In this document: in pieces, positions 39,190 to 54,631 of the stretch | How the letters are laid out: the number at the start of each line of letters is the position of its first letter | Numbering within the stretch: position 1 is the stretch's first letter | Source: Halictus rubicundus | Lineage: Eukaryota > Arthropoda > Insecta > Hymenoptera > Halictidae | Assembly: GCF_050948215.1 (NCBI RefSeq) | Contig: NW_027488990.1 | Coordinates: 97,771-161,770, forward strand | Length of the DNA: 64,000 nucleotides | Direction of reading: 5' to 3' | Made by a program: the position numbers and the translations under genes | The notes under the pieces: generated by a model | Told to the model about the DNA's origin: nothing | Databases searched by the model: none | What the model saw: only the letters and a program-made list of their open reading frames with translations

Positions 39190-42100
39190 TTTAATATCAT
39201 CTATCCTATCCTATTCTCTATCCTATCCAATCCCCTATGCTATCCAATCCCCTATCCTATCCTCTATCCTATCCTAACCTGTATCCTATCCTATTCTGTA
39301 TCCTATCCTCTATCCTATCCAATCCCCTATCCTTTCCTATATTCGATCCTCTCCTCTATAATATCGTATCCTCTATCCTATCCTGTCCTCTATCCTATAA
39401 TATCATCCATCCTATCCTATTCTCTATCCTAACCTATCCTATCCTCTATCGTATCCTATCCTGTATCCTATCCAATCCTCTATCCTATACTATCCTCTAT
39501 CCTATACTATCCTCTATCCTATCCTATCCTCTATCCTATCCAATCCTCTATCCTATCCTCTATCCTATCCTCTATCCTATCCTCTATTATATCCTCTATC
39601 CTATCCTACCCTCTATCATATCCTATCCTCTATCCTATCCTATCCTCAATCCTATCCTATCCTCTATCCTATCCTATCCTCTATCCTATCCTATCCTCTA
39701 TCCTATCCTATTCTCTATCCTATCCCATCCTCTATCCTATCCTATCCTCTATGCTATCCTATCCTCTATCCTATCCTATCCTCTATCATATCCTATCCTC
39801 TATCCTATCCTATCCTCTATCCTATCGTATCCTCTATCCTATCCTATCCTCTATCCTATCCTATCCTCTTTCCTTTAATATCATCTATCCTATCCTATTC
39901 TCTATCCTATCCAATCCCCTATGCTATCCAATCCCCTATCCTATCCTCTATCCTATCCTAACCTGTATCCTATCCTATTCTGTATCCTATCCTCTATCCT
40001 ATCCAATCCCCTATCCTTTCCTATATTCGATCCTCTCCTCTATAATATCGTATCCTCTATCCTATCCTGTCCTCTATCCTATAATATCATCCATCCTATC
40101 CTATTCTCTATCCTAACCTATCCTATCCTATCCTGTATCCTATCCAATCCTATATCCTATATCCTCTATCCTATCCTATCCTCTATCCTATCCTATCCTC
40201 TATCCTATCCAATCCTCTATCCTATCCTCTATCCTATTCTCTATCCTATCCTCTATTATATCCTCTATCCTATCCTACCCTCTATCATATCCTATCCTGT
40301 ATCCTATCCTATCCTCAATCCTATCCTATCCTCTATCCTATCCTATACTCTATCCTATTCTATAGTCTATCCTATCCTATCCACTATCCTATCCTAGCCT
40401 CAATCCTATCCTATTCTCTATCCTATTCACTATCCTATCGTATTCTCTATCCTATCCTATCCTCTATCCTATGCTATCCTCTATCCTATCCTATCCTCTA
40501 TCCTATCCTATCCTATCCTCTATCCTATCCTATCCTATCCTCTATCCTATCCTATCCTATCCTCTATCCTATCCTATCCTCTATCCTATCCTATCCTCTA
40601 TCCTATCCTATCCTCTATCCTATCCTATCCTCTATCCTATCCTATCCTCTATCCTATCCTATCCTCTTTCCTTTAATATCATCTATCCTATCCTATTCTC
40701 TATCCTATCCAATCCCCTATGCTATCCAATCCCCTATCCTATCCTCTATCCTATCCTAACCTGTATCCTATCCTATACTGTATCCTATCCTCTATCCTAT
40801 CCAATCCCCTATCCTTTCCTATATTCGATCCTCTCCTCTATAATATCGTATCCTCTATCCTATCCTGTCCTCTATCCTATAATATCATCCATCCTATCCT
40901 ATTCTCTATCCTAAACTATCCTATCCTCTATCGTATCCTATCCTGTATCCTATCCAATCCTATATCCTATATCCTCTATCCTATCCTATCCTCTATCCTA
41001 TCCTATCCTCTATCCTATCCAATCCTCTATCCTATCCTCTATCCTATCCTCTATCCTATCCTCTATTATATCCTCTATCCTATCCTACCCTCTATCATAT
41101 CCTATCCTCTATCCTATCCTATCCTCTATCCTATCCTATCCTCTATCCTATCCTATCCTCTATCCTATCCTATCCTCTATCCTATCCTATCCTCTATCCT
41201 ATCCTATCCTCTATCCTATCCTATCCTCTATCCTATCCTATCCTCTATCCTATCCTATCCTCTATCCTATCCTATCCTATCCTCTATCCTATCCTATCCT
41301 CTATCCTATCCTATCCTCTATCCTATCCTATCCTCTATCCTATCCTATCCTCTATCCTATCCTATCCTCTATCCTATCCTATCCTCTATCCTATCCTCTA
41401 TCCTATCCTATCCTCTATCCTATCCTATCCTCTATCCTATCCTATCCTCTCTCCTATCCTATCCTCTATCCTATCCTATCCTCTATCCTATCCTCTATCC
41501 TATCCTATCCTCTATCCTATCCTATCCTCTATCCTATCCTATCCTCTATCCTATCCTATCCTCTTTCCTTTAATATCATCTATCCTATCCTATTCTCTAT
41601 CCTATCCAATCCCCTATGCTATCCAATCCCCTATCCTATCCTCTATCCTATCCTAACCTGTATCCTATCCTATTCTGTATCCTATCCTCTATCCTATCCA
41701 ATCCCCTATCCTTTCCTATATTCGATCCTCTCCTCTATAATATCGTATCCTCTATCCTATCCTGTCCTCTATCCTATAATATCATCCATCCTATCCTATT
41801 CTCTATCCTAAACTATCCTATCCTCTATCGTATCCTATCCTGTATCGTATCCAATCCTATATCCTATATCCTCTATCCTATCCTATCCTCTATCCTATCC
41901 TATCCTCTATCCTATCCAATCCTCTATCCTATCCTCTATCCTATCCTCTATCCTATCCTCTGTTATATCCTCTATCCTATCCTATCCTCTATCATATCCT
42001 ATCCTCTATCCTATCCTATCCTCAATCCTATCCTATCCTCTATCCTATCCTATCCTCTATCCTATTCTCTATCCTATCCTATCCTCTATCCTATCCTCTA

Positions 42101-44309
42101 TCCTATTCTCTATCCTATCCTATCCTCTATCCTATCCTATCCTCTATCCTATCCTATCCTCTATCCTATCCTATCCTCTATCCTATCTTATCCTCTGTCC
42201 TATCCTATCCTCTATCCTATCCTATCCTCTATCCTATCCTCTATCCTGTCCTATCCTCTATCCTATCCTATCCTCTATCCTATCCTATCCTCTCTCCTAT
42301 CCTATCCTCTATCCTATCCTATCCTCTATCCTATCCTATCCTCTATCCTATCCTATCCTCTTTCCTTTAATATCATCTATCCTATCCTATTCTCTATCCT
42401 ATCCAATCCCCTATGCTATCCAATCCCCTATCCTATCCTCTATCCTATCCTAACCTGTATCCTATCCTATTCTGTATCCTATCCTCTATCCTATCCAATC
42501 CCCTATCCTTTCCTATATTCGATCCTCTCCTCTATAATATTGTATCCTCTATCCTATCCTGTCCTCTATCCTATAATATCATCCATCCTATCCTATTCTC
42601 TATCCTAACCTATCCTATCCTCTATCGTATCCTATCCTGTATCCTATCCAATCCTATATCCTATATCCTCTATCCTATCCTATCCTCTATCCTATCCTAT
42701 CCTCTATCCTATCCAATCCTCTATCCTATCCTCTATCCTATCCTCTATCCTATCCTCTGTTATATCCTCTATCCTATCCTATCCTCTATCCTATCCTATC
42801 CTCAATCCTATCCTATCCTCTATCCTATCCTATCCTCTATCCTATTCTCTATCCTATCCTATCCTCTATCCTATCCTCTATCCTATTCTCTATCCTATCC
42901 TAGCCTCTATCCTATCCTATCCTCTATCCTATCCTATCCTCTATCCTATCCTATCCTCTATCCTATCCTATCCTCTATCCTATCCTATCCTCTATCCTAT
43001 CCTATCCTCTATCCTATCCTATCCTCTATCCTATCCTATCCTCTATCCTATCCTATCCTCTATCCTATCCTATCCTCTATCCTATCCTATCCTCTTTCCT
43101 TTAATATCATCTATCCTATCCTATTCTCTATCCTATCCAATCCCCTAAGCTGTCCAATCCCCTATCCTATCCTCTAGCCTATCCTAACCTCTATCCTATC
43201 CTATTCTGTATCCTATCCTCTATCCTATCCTCTATTATATCCTCTATCCTATCCTCTATTATATCCTCTATCCTATCCTATCCTCTATCCTATCCTATCC
43301 TCTATCCTATTATATCCTCTATCCTATCCTATCCTTTATCCTATCCTATCCTTTATCCTATCCTATCCTCTATCCTATCCAAACCCCTATCCGATCCTCT
43401 ATCCTATCCTATCCTATATCCTATCCTATCCGCTATCCTATCGTATCCTCTATCCTATCCCATCCTCTATCCTATCCTATCCTCTATCCTATCCTATCCT
43501 CTATCCAATCCTATCCTCTATCCTATCCTATCCTCTATCCTATCCTATCCTCTATCCTATCCTATCCTCTATCCTATCCTATCCTCTATCCTATCCTGTC
43601 CTCCATCCTATCCTATCCTCAATCCTATCCTATCCTCTATCCAATCCTATCCTCTATCCTATCCTATCCTCTATCCTATTATATCCTCTATCCTATCCTA
43701 TCCTCTATCCTATCCTATCCTCTATCCTATCCTAACCTCTATCCTATCCTAGCCTCTATCCTATCCTATCCTCTATCCTATCCAAACCCCTATCCGACCC
43801 CTATCCTATCCTATCATATATCCTATCATATCCTCAATCCTATCGTATCCGCTATCCTATCCTATTCTCTATCCTATCCTATCCTCTATCCTATCCTATC
43901 CTCTATCCTATCCTATCCTCTATCCTATCCTATCCTCTATCCTATTCTCTATCCTATCCTATCCTCTATCCTATCCTATCCTCTATCCTATCCTATCCTC
44001 TATCCTATCCTATCCTCTATCCTATCCTCTATCCTATCCTCTATCCTATTCTCTATCCTATCCTATCCTCTATCCTATCCTATCCTCTTTCCTTTAATAT
44101 CATCTATCCTATCCTATTCTCTATCCTATCCAATCCCCTATGCTGTCCAATCCCCTATCCTATCCTCTATCCTATCCTAACCTCTATCCTATCCTATTCT
44201 GTATCCTATCCTCTATCCTATCCTCTATTATATCCCCTATCCTATCCTATCCTCTATCCTATCCTATCCTCTATCCTATCGTATCCGCTATCCGATCCTA
44301 TCCTCTATC
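39190..44309. repeat. short-module block, TTTAATATC every 0.4-1.0 kb
   Basis: TTTAATATC landmarks start at 39190, 39874, 40672, 41569, 42366, 43100 and 44093, with the next at 44510. Spacings are 684, 798, 897, 797, 734, 993 and 417 bp. Each landmark is followed by the same leader of CCAATCCCC, ATGCTATCC (lost in some copies) and, in most copies, TTCGATCC. The remainder of each module is mainly plain 17-mers. Length differences come from the number of plain units. Confidence 0.8.
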
Positions 44310-47300
44310 CTATCCTATCCTCTATCCTATCGTATCCGCTATCCGATCCTATCCTCTATCCTATCCCATCCTCTATCCTATCCTATCCTCTAACCTATCC
44401 TATCCTCTATCCTATCCTATCCTCTATCATATCCTATCCTCTATCCTATCCTCTATCCTATCGTATCCTCTATCCTATCCTATCCTCTATCCTATCCTAT
44501 CCTCTTTCGTTTAATATCATCTATCCTATCCTATTCTCTATCCTATCCAATCCCCTATGCTATCCAATCCCCTATCCTATCCTCTATCCTATCCTAACCT
44601 GTATCCTATCCTATTCTGTATCCTATCCTCTATCCTATCCAATCCCCTATCCTTTCCTATATTCGATCCTCTCCTCTATAATATCGTATCCTCTATCCTA
44701 TCCTGTCCTCTATCCTATAATATCATCCATCCTATCCTATTCTCTATCCTAACCTATCCTATCCTCTATCGTATCCTATCCTGTATCCTATCCAATCCTA
44801 TATCCTATATCCTCTATCCTATCCTATCCTCTATCCTATCCTATCCTCTATCCTATCCAATCCTCTATCCTATTCTCTATCCTATCCTCTATTATATCCT
44901 CTATCCTATCCTACCCTCTATCATATCCTATCCTCTATCCTATCCTATCCTCAATCCTATCCTATCCTCTATCCTATCCTATACTCTATCCTATCCTATC
45001 CTCTATCCTATCCTATACTCTATCCTATTCTATACTCTATCCTATCCTATCCACTATCCTATCCTAGCCTCAATCCTATCCTATTCTCTAACCTATTCAC
45101 TATCCTATCGTCTTCTCTATCCTATCCTATCCTCTATCCTATCCTATCCTCTATCCTATCCTATCCTCTATCCTATCCTATCCTATCCTCTATCCTATCC
45201 TATCCTCTATCCTATCCTATCCTATCCTCTATCCTATCCTATCCTATCCTCTATCCTATCCTATCCTCTATCCTATCCTATCCTCTATCGCATCCTATTC
45301 TCTATCCAATCCTATCCTATCCTCTATCGTATCCTATTCTCTATCCTATCCAATCCTATATCGTATCCTCTATCCTATCCTATCCTCTATCCTATCCTAT
45401 CCTGTATCCTATCCTATCCTATCCTCTATCCTATCCTATCCTCTATCCTATCCTATACTCTATCCTATCCTATCCTCAATCCTGTCCTATCCTCTATCCT
45501 ATCCTATCCTCTATCCTATCCTATCCTCTATCCTATCCTATCCTGTATCCTCTCCTGTCATCTATCCTATCCTATCCTCTATCCTATCCTATCATCTATC
45601 CTATCCTATTCTCTATCCTATCCACTATCCTATCGTATCCTCTATCCTATCCAATCCTCCATCCTATCCTATCCTCTATCCTATCCTATCCTCTATCCTA
45701 TCCTATCCTCTATCCTATCCTGTCCTCTATCCTATTATATCCTCTATCCTATCCTATCCTCTATCCTATCCTATCCTCTATCCTATCCTATCCTCTATCC
45801 TATCCTATCCTCTATCCTATTATATCCTCTATCCTATCCTATCCTCTATCCTATCCTATCCTCTATCCTATCCTATCCTGTATCCTATCCTATCATCTAT
45901 CCTATCCTATCCTCTATCCTATCCTATCCTCTATCCTATCCTATCCTCTATCCTATCCTATTCTCTATCCTATCCACTATCCTATCCTATCCTCTATCCT
46001 ATCCAATCCTCTACCCTATCCTATCCTCTATCCTATCCTATTCTCTTTCCTATCCACTATCCTATCGTGTCCTCTATCCTATCCTATCCTCTATCCTATC
46101 CTATCCTCTTTCCTATCCTATCCTCAATCCTATCCTATCCTCTATCCTATCCTATCCTCTATCCTATCCTATCTTCTATCCTATCCTATCCTGTATCCTA
46201 TCCTATTCTCTATCCTATTCACTATCCTATCGTATCCTCCATCCTATCCTATCCTCTATCCTATCCTATCCTCTATCCTATCCTATCCTCTATCCTATCC
46301 TATCCTCTATCCTATCCTATCCTCTATCCTATTCTATCCTCTATCCTATTATATCCTCTATCCTATCCTATCCTCTATCCTATCCTATCCTCTATCCTAT
46401 CCTATCCTGTATACTATCCTATCATCTATCCTATCCTATCCTCTATCCTATCCTATCCTCTATCCTATCCTATCCTCTATCCTATCCTATCCTCTATCCT
46501 ATCCTCTTCTCTATCCTATCCACTATCCTATCGTATCCTCTATCCTATCCAATCCTCTATCCTATCCTATCCTCTATCCTATCCTATCCTCTATCCTATC
46601 CTATTCTCTATCCTATCCTATCCTCTATCCTATCCTATCCTCTATCCTATCCTATCCTGTATCCTAACCTATTCACTATCCTATTCACTATCCTATCCTA
46701 TCCTCTATCCTATCCTATCCTCTTTCCTATCCTATCCTCAATCCTATCCTATCCTCTATCCTATCCTATCCTCTATCCTATCCTATCTTCTATCCTATCC
46801 TATCCTGTATCCTATCCTATTCTCTATCCTATTCACTATCCTATCGTATCCTCCATCCTATCCTATCCTCTATCCTATCCTATCCTCTATCCTATACTAT
46901 CCTCTATCCTATCCTATCCTCTATCCTATTTTATCCTCTATCCTATCCTATCCTCTATCCTATCCTATCCTCTATCCTATCCTATCCTCTATCCTATTAT
47001 ATCCTCTATCCTATCCTATCCTCTATCCTATCCTATCCTCTATCCTATCCAATCCTGTATCCTATCCTATCATCTATCCTATCCTATCCTCTATCCTATC
47101 CTATCCTCTATCCTATCCTCTTCTCTATCCTATCCACTATCCTATCGTATCCTCTATCCTATCCAATCCTCTATCCTATCCTATCCTCTATCCTATCCTA
47201 TCCTCTATCCTATCCTATTCTCTATCCTATCCTATCCTCTACCCTATCCTATCCTCTATCCTATCCTATCCTGTATCCTAACCTATTCACTATCCTATTC

Positions 47301-50300
47301 ACTATCCTATCCTATCCTCTATCCTATCCTATCCTCTATCCTATCCTATCCTCTATCCTATCCTATCCTCTATCCTATCCTATCCTCTATCCTATCCTAT
47401 CCTCTATCGCATCCTATTCTCTATCCAAACCTATCCTATCCTCTATCGTATCCTATTCTCTATCCTATCCAATCCTATATCGTATCCTCTATCCTATCCT
47501 ATCCTCTATCCTATCCTATCCTGTATCCTATCCTATCCTATCCTCTATCCTATCCTATCCGCTATCCTATCCTATCCTCTATCCTATCCTATCCTCTATC
47601 CTATCCTATCCTCTATCCTATTATATCCTCTATCCTATCCTATCCTCTATCCTATCCTATCCTCTATCCTATCCTATCCTCTATCCTATTATATCCTCTA
47701 TCCTATCCTATCCTCTATCCTATCCTATCCTCTATCCTATCCTATCCTGTATCCTATCCTATCATCTATCCTATCCTATCCTCTATCCTATCCTATCCTC
47801 TATCCTATCCTCTTCTCTATCCTATCCACTATCCTATCGTATCCTCTATCCTATCCAATCCTCTATCCTATCCTATCCTCTATCCTATCCTATCCTCTAT
47901 CCTATCCTATCCTGTATAATATCCTATCCTCTATCCTATCCTATCCTCTATCCTATCCTATCCTCTATCCTATCCAATCCTCTATCCTATCCTATCCTCT
48001 ATCCTATCCTATCCTCTATCCTATCCCATTCTCTATGCTATCCTATCCTCTATCCTATCCTATCCTCTATCCTATCCTATCCTCTATCCTATCCAATCCT
48101 CTATCCTATCCTATCCTCTATCCTATCCTATCCTCTATCCTATCCCTTTCTCTATGCTATCCTATCCTCTATCCTATCGTATCATCTATCCTGCCCTATC
48201 CTCTCTCCTATCCCATCCTCTATCCTATCCTATCCTCTATCCTATCCTATCCTGTATCCTATCCAATCCTATATCCTATATCCTCTATCCTCTATCCTCT
48301 ATCCTATCCTGTCCTCTATCCTATCCTATCATCTATCCTATCCTAGCCTCAATCCTATCCTATCCTCTATCCTATCCTATCCTCTATCCTATCCTGTCCT
48401 CTGTCGTCTCCTATCTTCTATACAATCCAATCCCCTATCCTATCCTCTATCCTATCCTATCCTCAATCCTATTCAATCCTCTATCCTATCCTATCCACTA
48501 TCCTATCCTAGCCTCAATCCTATCCTATCCTCTATCCTATTCTATCCTCTATCCTATACTGTCCTCTGTCGTCTCCTATCTTCTATACAATCCAATCCCC
48601 TATCCTATCCTCTATCCTATCCTATCCTCTATCCTATCCAATCCTCTATCCTATCCTATCCTCTATCCTATCCTATCCTCTATCCTATCCTATTCTCTAT
48701 CCTATCCTATCCTATCCTCTATCCTATCCTATCCTCTATCGCATCCTATTCTCTATCCAAACCTATCCTATCCTCTATCGTATCCTATTCTCTATCCTAT
48801 CCAATCCTATATCGTATCCTCTATCCTATCCTATCCTCTATCCTATCCTATCCTGTATCCTATCCTATCCTATCCTCTATCCTATCCTATCCTCTATCCT
48901 ATCCTATACTCTATCCTATCCTATCCTCAATCATATCCTATCCTCTATCCTATCCTATCCTCTATCCTATCCTATCCTCTATCCTATCCTATCCTCTATC
49001 CTATCCTATCCTGTATCCTATCCTGTCATCTATCCTATCCTATCCTCTATCCTATCCTATCCTCTATCCTATCCTATTCTCTATCCTATCCACTATCCTA
49101 TCCTATCCTCTATCCTATCCTATCCCCTATCCTATTATATCCTCTATCCTATCCTTTCCTCTATTCGATCCTCTCCTCTATAATATCGTATCCTCTATCA
49201 TATCCTATACTCTTCCTATAATATCATCTATCCTATCCTATTCTCTATCCTATCCTATCCTATCCTCTATCGTCTCCTATCCAATCCCCTATCCTATCCT
49301 CTATCCTATCCTATCCTATCCTCTATCCTATCCTATCCTCAATCGTATCCAATCCTCTATCCTATCCTATCCACTATCCTATCCTAGCCTCAATCCTATC
49401 CTATCCTCTATCCTATCCTATCCTATCCTCTATCCTATCCTATCCTCAATCGTATCCAATCCTCTATCCTATCCTATCCACTATCCTATCCTAGCCTCAA
49501 TCCTATCCTATCCTCTATCCTATCCTATCCTATCCTCTATCCTATCCTATCCTCAATCCTATCCAATCCTCTATCCTATCCTATCCACTATCCTATCCTA
49601 GCCTCAATCCTATCCTATCCTCTATCCTATCCTATCCTTTATCCTATCCTGTCCTCTGTCGTCTCCTATCTTCTATACAATCCAATCCCCTATCCTATCC
49701 TCTATCCTATCCTATCCTCTATCCTATCCAATCCTCTATCCTATCCGATCCTCTATCCTATCCACTATCCTATCGTATCCTCTATATTATCCAATCCTCT
49801 ATCCAATCCGATCCTCTATCCTCTCCTATCCTCTATCCTATCCTATCCTGTATCCTATCCTATCCTCTATCCTATCCTATCCTCTATCCTATCCTATCCT
49901 CTATCCTATCCTATCCTCTATCCTATCGTATCATCTATCCTGCCCTATCCTCTCTCCTATCCCATCCTCTATCCTATCCTATCCTCTATCCTATCCTATC
50001 CTCTATCCTATCCTATCCTCTATCCTATCCTATCCTCTATCCTATCCTATCCTCTATCCCATTATATCCTCTATCCTATCCTATCCTCTATCCTATCCTA
50101 TCCTCTATCCTATCCTATCCTCTATCCTATCCTATCCTCTATCCTATCCAATCCTCTATCCTATCCTATCCTCTATCCTATCCAATCCTCTATCCTATCC
50201 GATCCTCTATCCTATCCACAATCCTATCGTATCCTCTATCCTATCCAATCCTCTATCCTATCCGATCCTCTATCCTATCCTATCCTATCCTCTATCCTAT

Positions 50301-53300
50301 CCTATCCTCTATCCTATCCTATCCTCTATCCCATCCTATTCTCTATCCAATCCTATCCTATCCTCTATCATATCCTATTCTTTATCCTATCCAATCCTAT
50401 ATCGTATAATCTATCCTCTCCTATCCTCTATCCTATCCTATCCTGTATCCTATCCTATCCTCTATCCTATCCTATCCTCTATCCTATCCTATCCTCTATC
50501 GTATCCTATCCTGTATCCTATCCAATCCTCTATCCTTTCCTCTATCCTAACCTCTATTATATAGTCTGTCCTATCCCATCCTCTATCCTATCCTATCCTC
50601 TATCCTATCCTATCCTCAATCCTATCCAATCCTCTATCCTATCCTATCCACTATCCTATCCTAGCCTCAATCCTATCCTATCCTCTATCCTATCCTATCC
50701 TCTATCCTATCCTATCCTATCCTCTATCCTATCCTATCCACTATCCTATCCTATACTCTATCCTATCCTATCCTCAATCATATCCTATCCTCTATCCTAT
50801 CCTATCCTCTATCCTATCCTATCCTGTATCCTATCCTGTCATCTATCCTATCCTATCCTCTATCCTATCCTATCCTCTATCTTATCCTATTCTCTATCCT
50901 ATCCACTATCCTATCGTATCCTCTATCCTATCCAATCCTCCATCCTATCCTATCCTCTATCCTATCCTATCCTCTATCCTATCCTATCCTCTATCCTATT
51001 ATATCCTCTATCCTATCCTATCCTCTATCCTATCCTATCCTCTATCCTATCCTATCCTGTATCCTATCCTGTATCCTATCCTATCATCTATCGTATCCTA
51101 TCCTCTATCCTATCCTATCCTCTATCCTATCCTATCCTCTATCCTATCCTATTCTCTATCCTATCCACTATCCTATCGTATCCTCTATCCTATCCAATCC
51201 TCTATCCTATCCTCTATCCTAACCTCTATTATATCCTCTATCCTATCCTATCCTCTATCCTATCCTATCCTCTATCCTATCCTATCCTCTATCCTATCCT
51301 ATCCTCAATCCTATCCAATCCTCTATCCTATCCTATCCACTATCCTATCCTAGCCTCAATCCTATCCTATCCTCTATCCTATCCTATCCTCTATCCTATC
51401 CTGTCCTCTGTCGTCTCCTATCTTCTATACAATCCAATCCCCTATCCTATCCTCTATCCTATCCTATCCTCTATCCTATCCTATCCTCTATCCTATCCTA
51501 TCCTCAATCCTATCCAATCCTCTATCCTATCCTATCCACTATCCTATCCTATCCTCAATCCTATCCAATCCTCTATCCTATCCTATCCACTATCGTATCC
51601 TAGCCTCAATCCTATCCTATCCTCTATCCTATCCTATCCTTTATCCTATCCTGTCCTCTGTCGTCTCCTATCTTCTATAGAATCCAATCCCCTATCCTAT
51701 CCTCTATCCTATCCTATCCTCTATCCTATCCAATCCTCTATCCTATCCTATTCTCTATCCTATCCACTATCCTATCGTATCCTCTATCCTATCCAATCCT
51801 CTATCCTATCCTATCCTCTATCCTATCCTATCCTCTATCCTATCCTATTCTCTATCCTATCCTATCCTATCCTCTATCCTATCCTATCCTCTATCCTATC
51901 CTATCCTCTATCCTATCCTATCCTCTATCGCATCCTATTCTCTATCCAAACCTATCCTATCCTCTATCGTATCCTATTCCCTATCCTATCCAATCCTATA
52001 TCGTATCCTCTTTCCTATCCTATCCTCTATCCTATCCTATCCTGTATCCTATCCTATCCTCTATCCTATCCTATACTCTATCCTATCCTATCCTCTATCC
52101 TATCCTATCCTCTATCCTATTATATCCTCTATCCTATCCTTTCCTCTATTCGATCCTCTCCTCTATAATATCGTATCCTCTATCATATCCTATACTCTTC
52201 CTATAACATCATCTATCCTATCCTATTCTCTATCCTATCCTATCCTATCCTCTATCGTCTCCTATCCAATCCCCTATCCTATCCTCTATCCTATCCTATC
52301 CTGTATCCTATCCTATCCTCTATCCTATCCTATCCTCTATCCTATCCTATCCTCTATTCTATCCTATCCTCTATAGTATCCTATCCTCTATCCTATCCTA
52401 TCCTCTATCCTATCCTATCCTGTATCCAATCCTATCATCTATCCTATCCTATCCTCTATCCTATTATATCCTCTATCCTATCCTTTCATCTATTCGATCC
52501 TCTCCTCTATAATATCGTATCCTCTATCATATCCTATACTCTTCCTATAATATCATCTATCCTATCCTATTCTCTATCCTATCCTAGCCTATCCTCTATC
52601 GTCTCCTATCCAATCCCCTATCCTATCCTCTATCCTATCCTATCCTATCCTCTATAATATCCTATCCTCAATCCTATCCAATCCTCTATCCTATCCTATC
52701 CACTATCCTATCCTAGCCTCAATCCTATCCTATCCTCTATCCTATCATATCCTGTATTCCATCCTATTCTCTATCCAATCCTATCCTATCCTCTATCGTA
52801 TCCTATTCTTTATCCCATCCAATCCTATATCGTATAATCTATCCTCTCCTATCCTCTATCCTCTCCTATCCTGTATCCTATCCTATCCTCTATCCTATTC
52901 TATCCTCTATCCTATCCTATCCTCTATCCTATCCTATCCTCTATTCTATCCTATCCTCTATCCTATCCTATCCTCTATCCTATCCTATCCTCTATCCTAT
53001 CCTATCCTCTATCCTATCCTATCCTCTATCCTATCCTATCCTCTATCCTATTATATCCTCTATCCTATCCTTTCCTCTATTCGATCCTCTCCTCTATAAT
53101 ATCGTATCCTCTATCATATCCTATACTCTTCCTATAATATCATCTATCCTATCCTATTCTCTATCCTATCCTAGCCTATCCTCTATCGTCTCCTATCCAA
53201 TCCCCTATCCTATCTTCTATCCTATCCTATCCTATCCTCTATCCTATCCTATCCTCAATCCTATCCAATCCTCTATCCTATCCTATCCACTATCCTATCC

Positions 53301-53739
53301 TAGCCTCAATCCTATCCTATCCTCTATCCTATCCTATCCTTTATCCTATCCTGTCCTCTGTCGTCTCCTATCTTCTATAGAATCCAATCCCCTATCCTAT
53401 CCTCTACCCTATCCTATCCTCTATCCTATCCAATCCTCTATCCTATACTATCCTCTATCCTATCCAATCCTCTATCCTATCCGATCCTCTATCCTATCCA
53501 CTATCCTATCGTATCCTCTATCCTATCCAATCCTCTATCCTATCCGATCCTCTATCCTATCCTATCCTCTATCCTATCCTATCCTCTATCCTATCCTATC
53601 CTCTATCCTATCCTATCCTCTATCCCATCCTATTCTCTATCCAATCCTATCCTATCCTCTATCGTATCCTATTCTTTATCCTATCCAATCCTATATCGTA
53701 TAATCTATCCTCTCCTATCCTCTATCCTATCCTATCCTG

Positions 53740-54011
53740 TATCCTATCCTATCCTCTATCCTATCCTATCCTCTATCCTATCCTATCCTCTATCCTATCC
53801 TATCCTCTATCCTATCCTATCCTCTATCCTATCCTATCCTCTATCCTATCCTATCCTCTATCCTATCCTATCCTCTATCCTATCCTATCCTCTATCCTAT
53901 CCTATCCTCTATCCTATCCTATCCTCTATCCTATCCTATCCTCTATCCTATCCTATCCTCTATCCTATCCTATCCTCTATCCTATCCTATCCTCTATCCT
54001 ATCCTATCCTC
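53740..54011. repeat. sixteen perfect 17-mers
   Basis: Exactly 272 bp, sixteen uninterrupted copies of TATCCTATCCTATCCTC, between a TGTATCC variant and the CTTTCCTTTAATATC landmark. The paralogous run at 12015-12218 has twelve. It is the longest perfect run I noticed, although other long runs exist. Confidence 0.85.
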
Positions 54012-54614
54012 TTTCCTTTAATATCATCTATCCAATCCTATTCTCTATCCTATCCAATCCCCTATGCTATCCAATCCCCTATCCTATCCTCTATCCTATC
54101 CTATTCTGTATCCTATCCTCTATCCTATCCAATCCCCTATCCTTTCCTATATTCGATCCTCTCTTCTATAATATCGTATCCTCTATCCTATCCTGTCCTC
54201 TATCCTATAATATCATCCATCCTATCCTATTGTCTATCCTAACCTATCCTATCCTCTATCGTATCCTATCCTGTATCCTATCCAATCCTATATCCTATAT
54301 CCTCTATCCTCTATCCTATCCTATCCTCTATCCTATCCAATCCTCTATCCTATCCTCTATCCTAACCTCTATTATATCCTCTATCCTATCCCATCCTCTA
54401 TCCTATCCTATCCTCTATCCTATCCTATCCTCAATCCTATCCAATCCTCTATCCTATCCTATCCACTATCCTATCCTAGCCTCAATCCTATCCTATCCTC
54501 TATCCTATCCTATCCTCTATCCTATCCTGTCCTCTGTCGTCTTCTATCTTCTATACAATCCAATCCCCTATCCTATCCTCTATCCTATCCTATCCTCTAT
54601 CCTATCCTATCCTC

Positions 54615-54631
54615 TATCCTATCCTATCCTC
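54615..54631. other. empty paralogue of the retrotransposon insertion site
   Basis: A perfect 17-mer whose surroundings match both flanks of the element. After CCAATCCCC there is one 12-mer, four 17-mers, then AATCCTATTC. In copy 1 the third of these 17-mers is split by the element after TATCCTATC. The target CTATC corresponds to 54619-54623. Confidence 0.9.

Noticed and set aside
44557..47919. Identical 1,120-codon frames at 44557 and 55359 as evidence for a conserved gene
   Set aside because: They are identical because the whole 10,802-bp DNA segment is duplicated; the frames are satellite translation.
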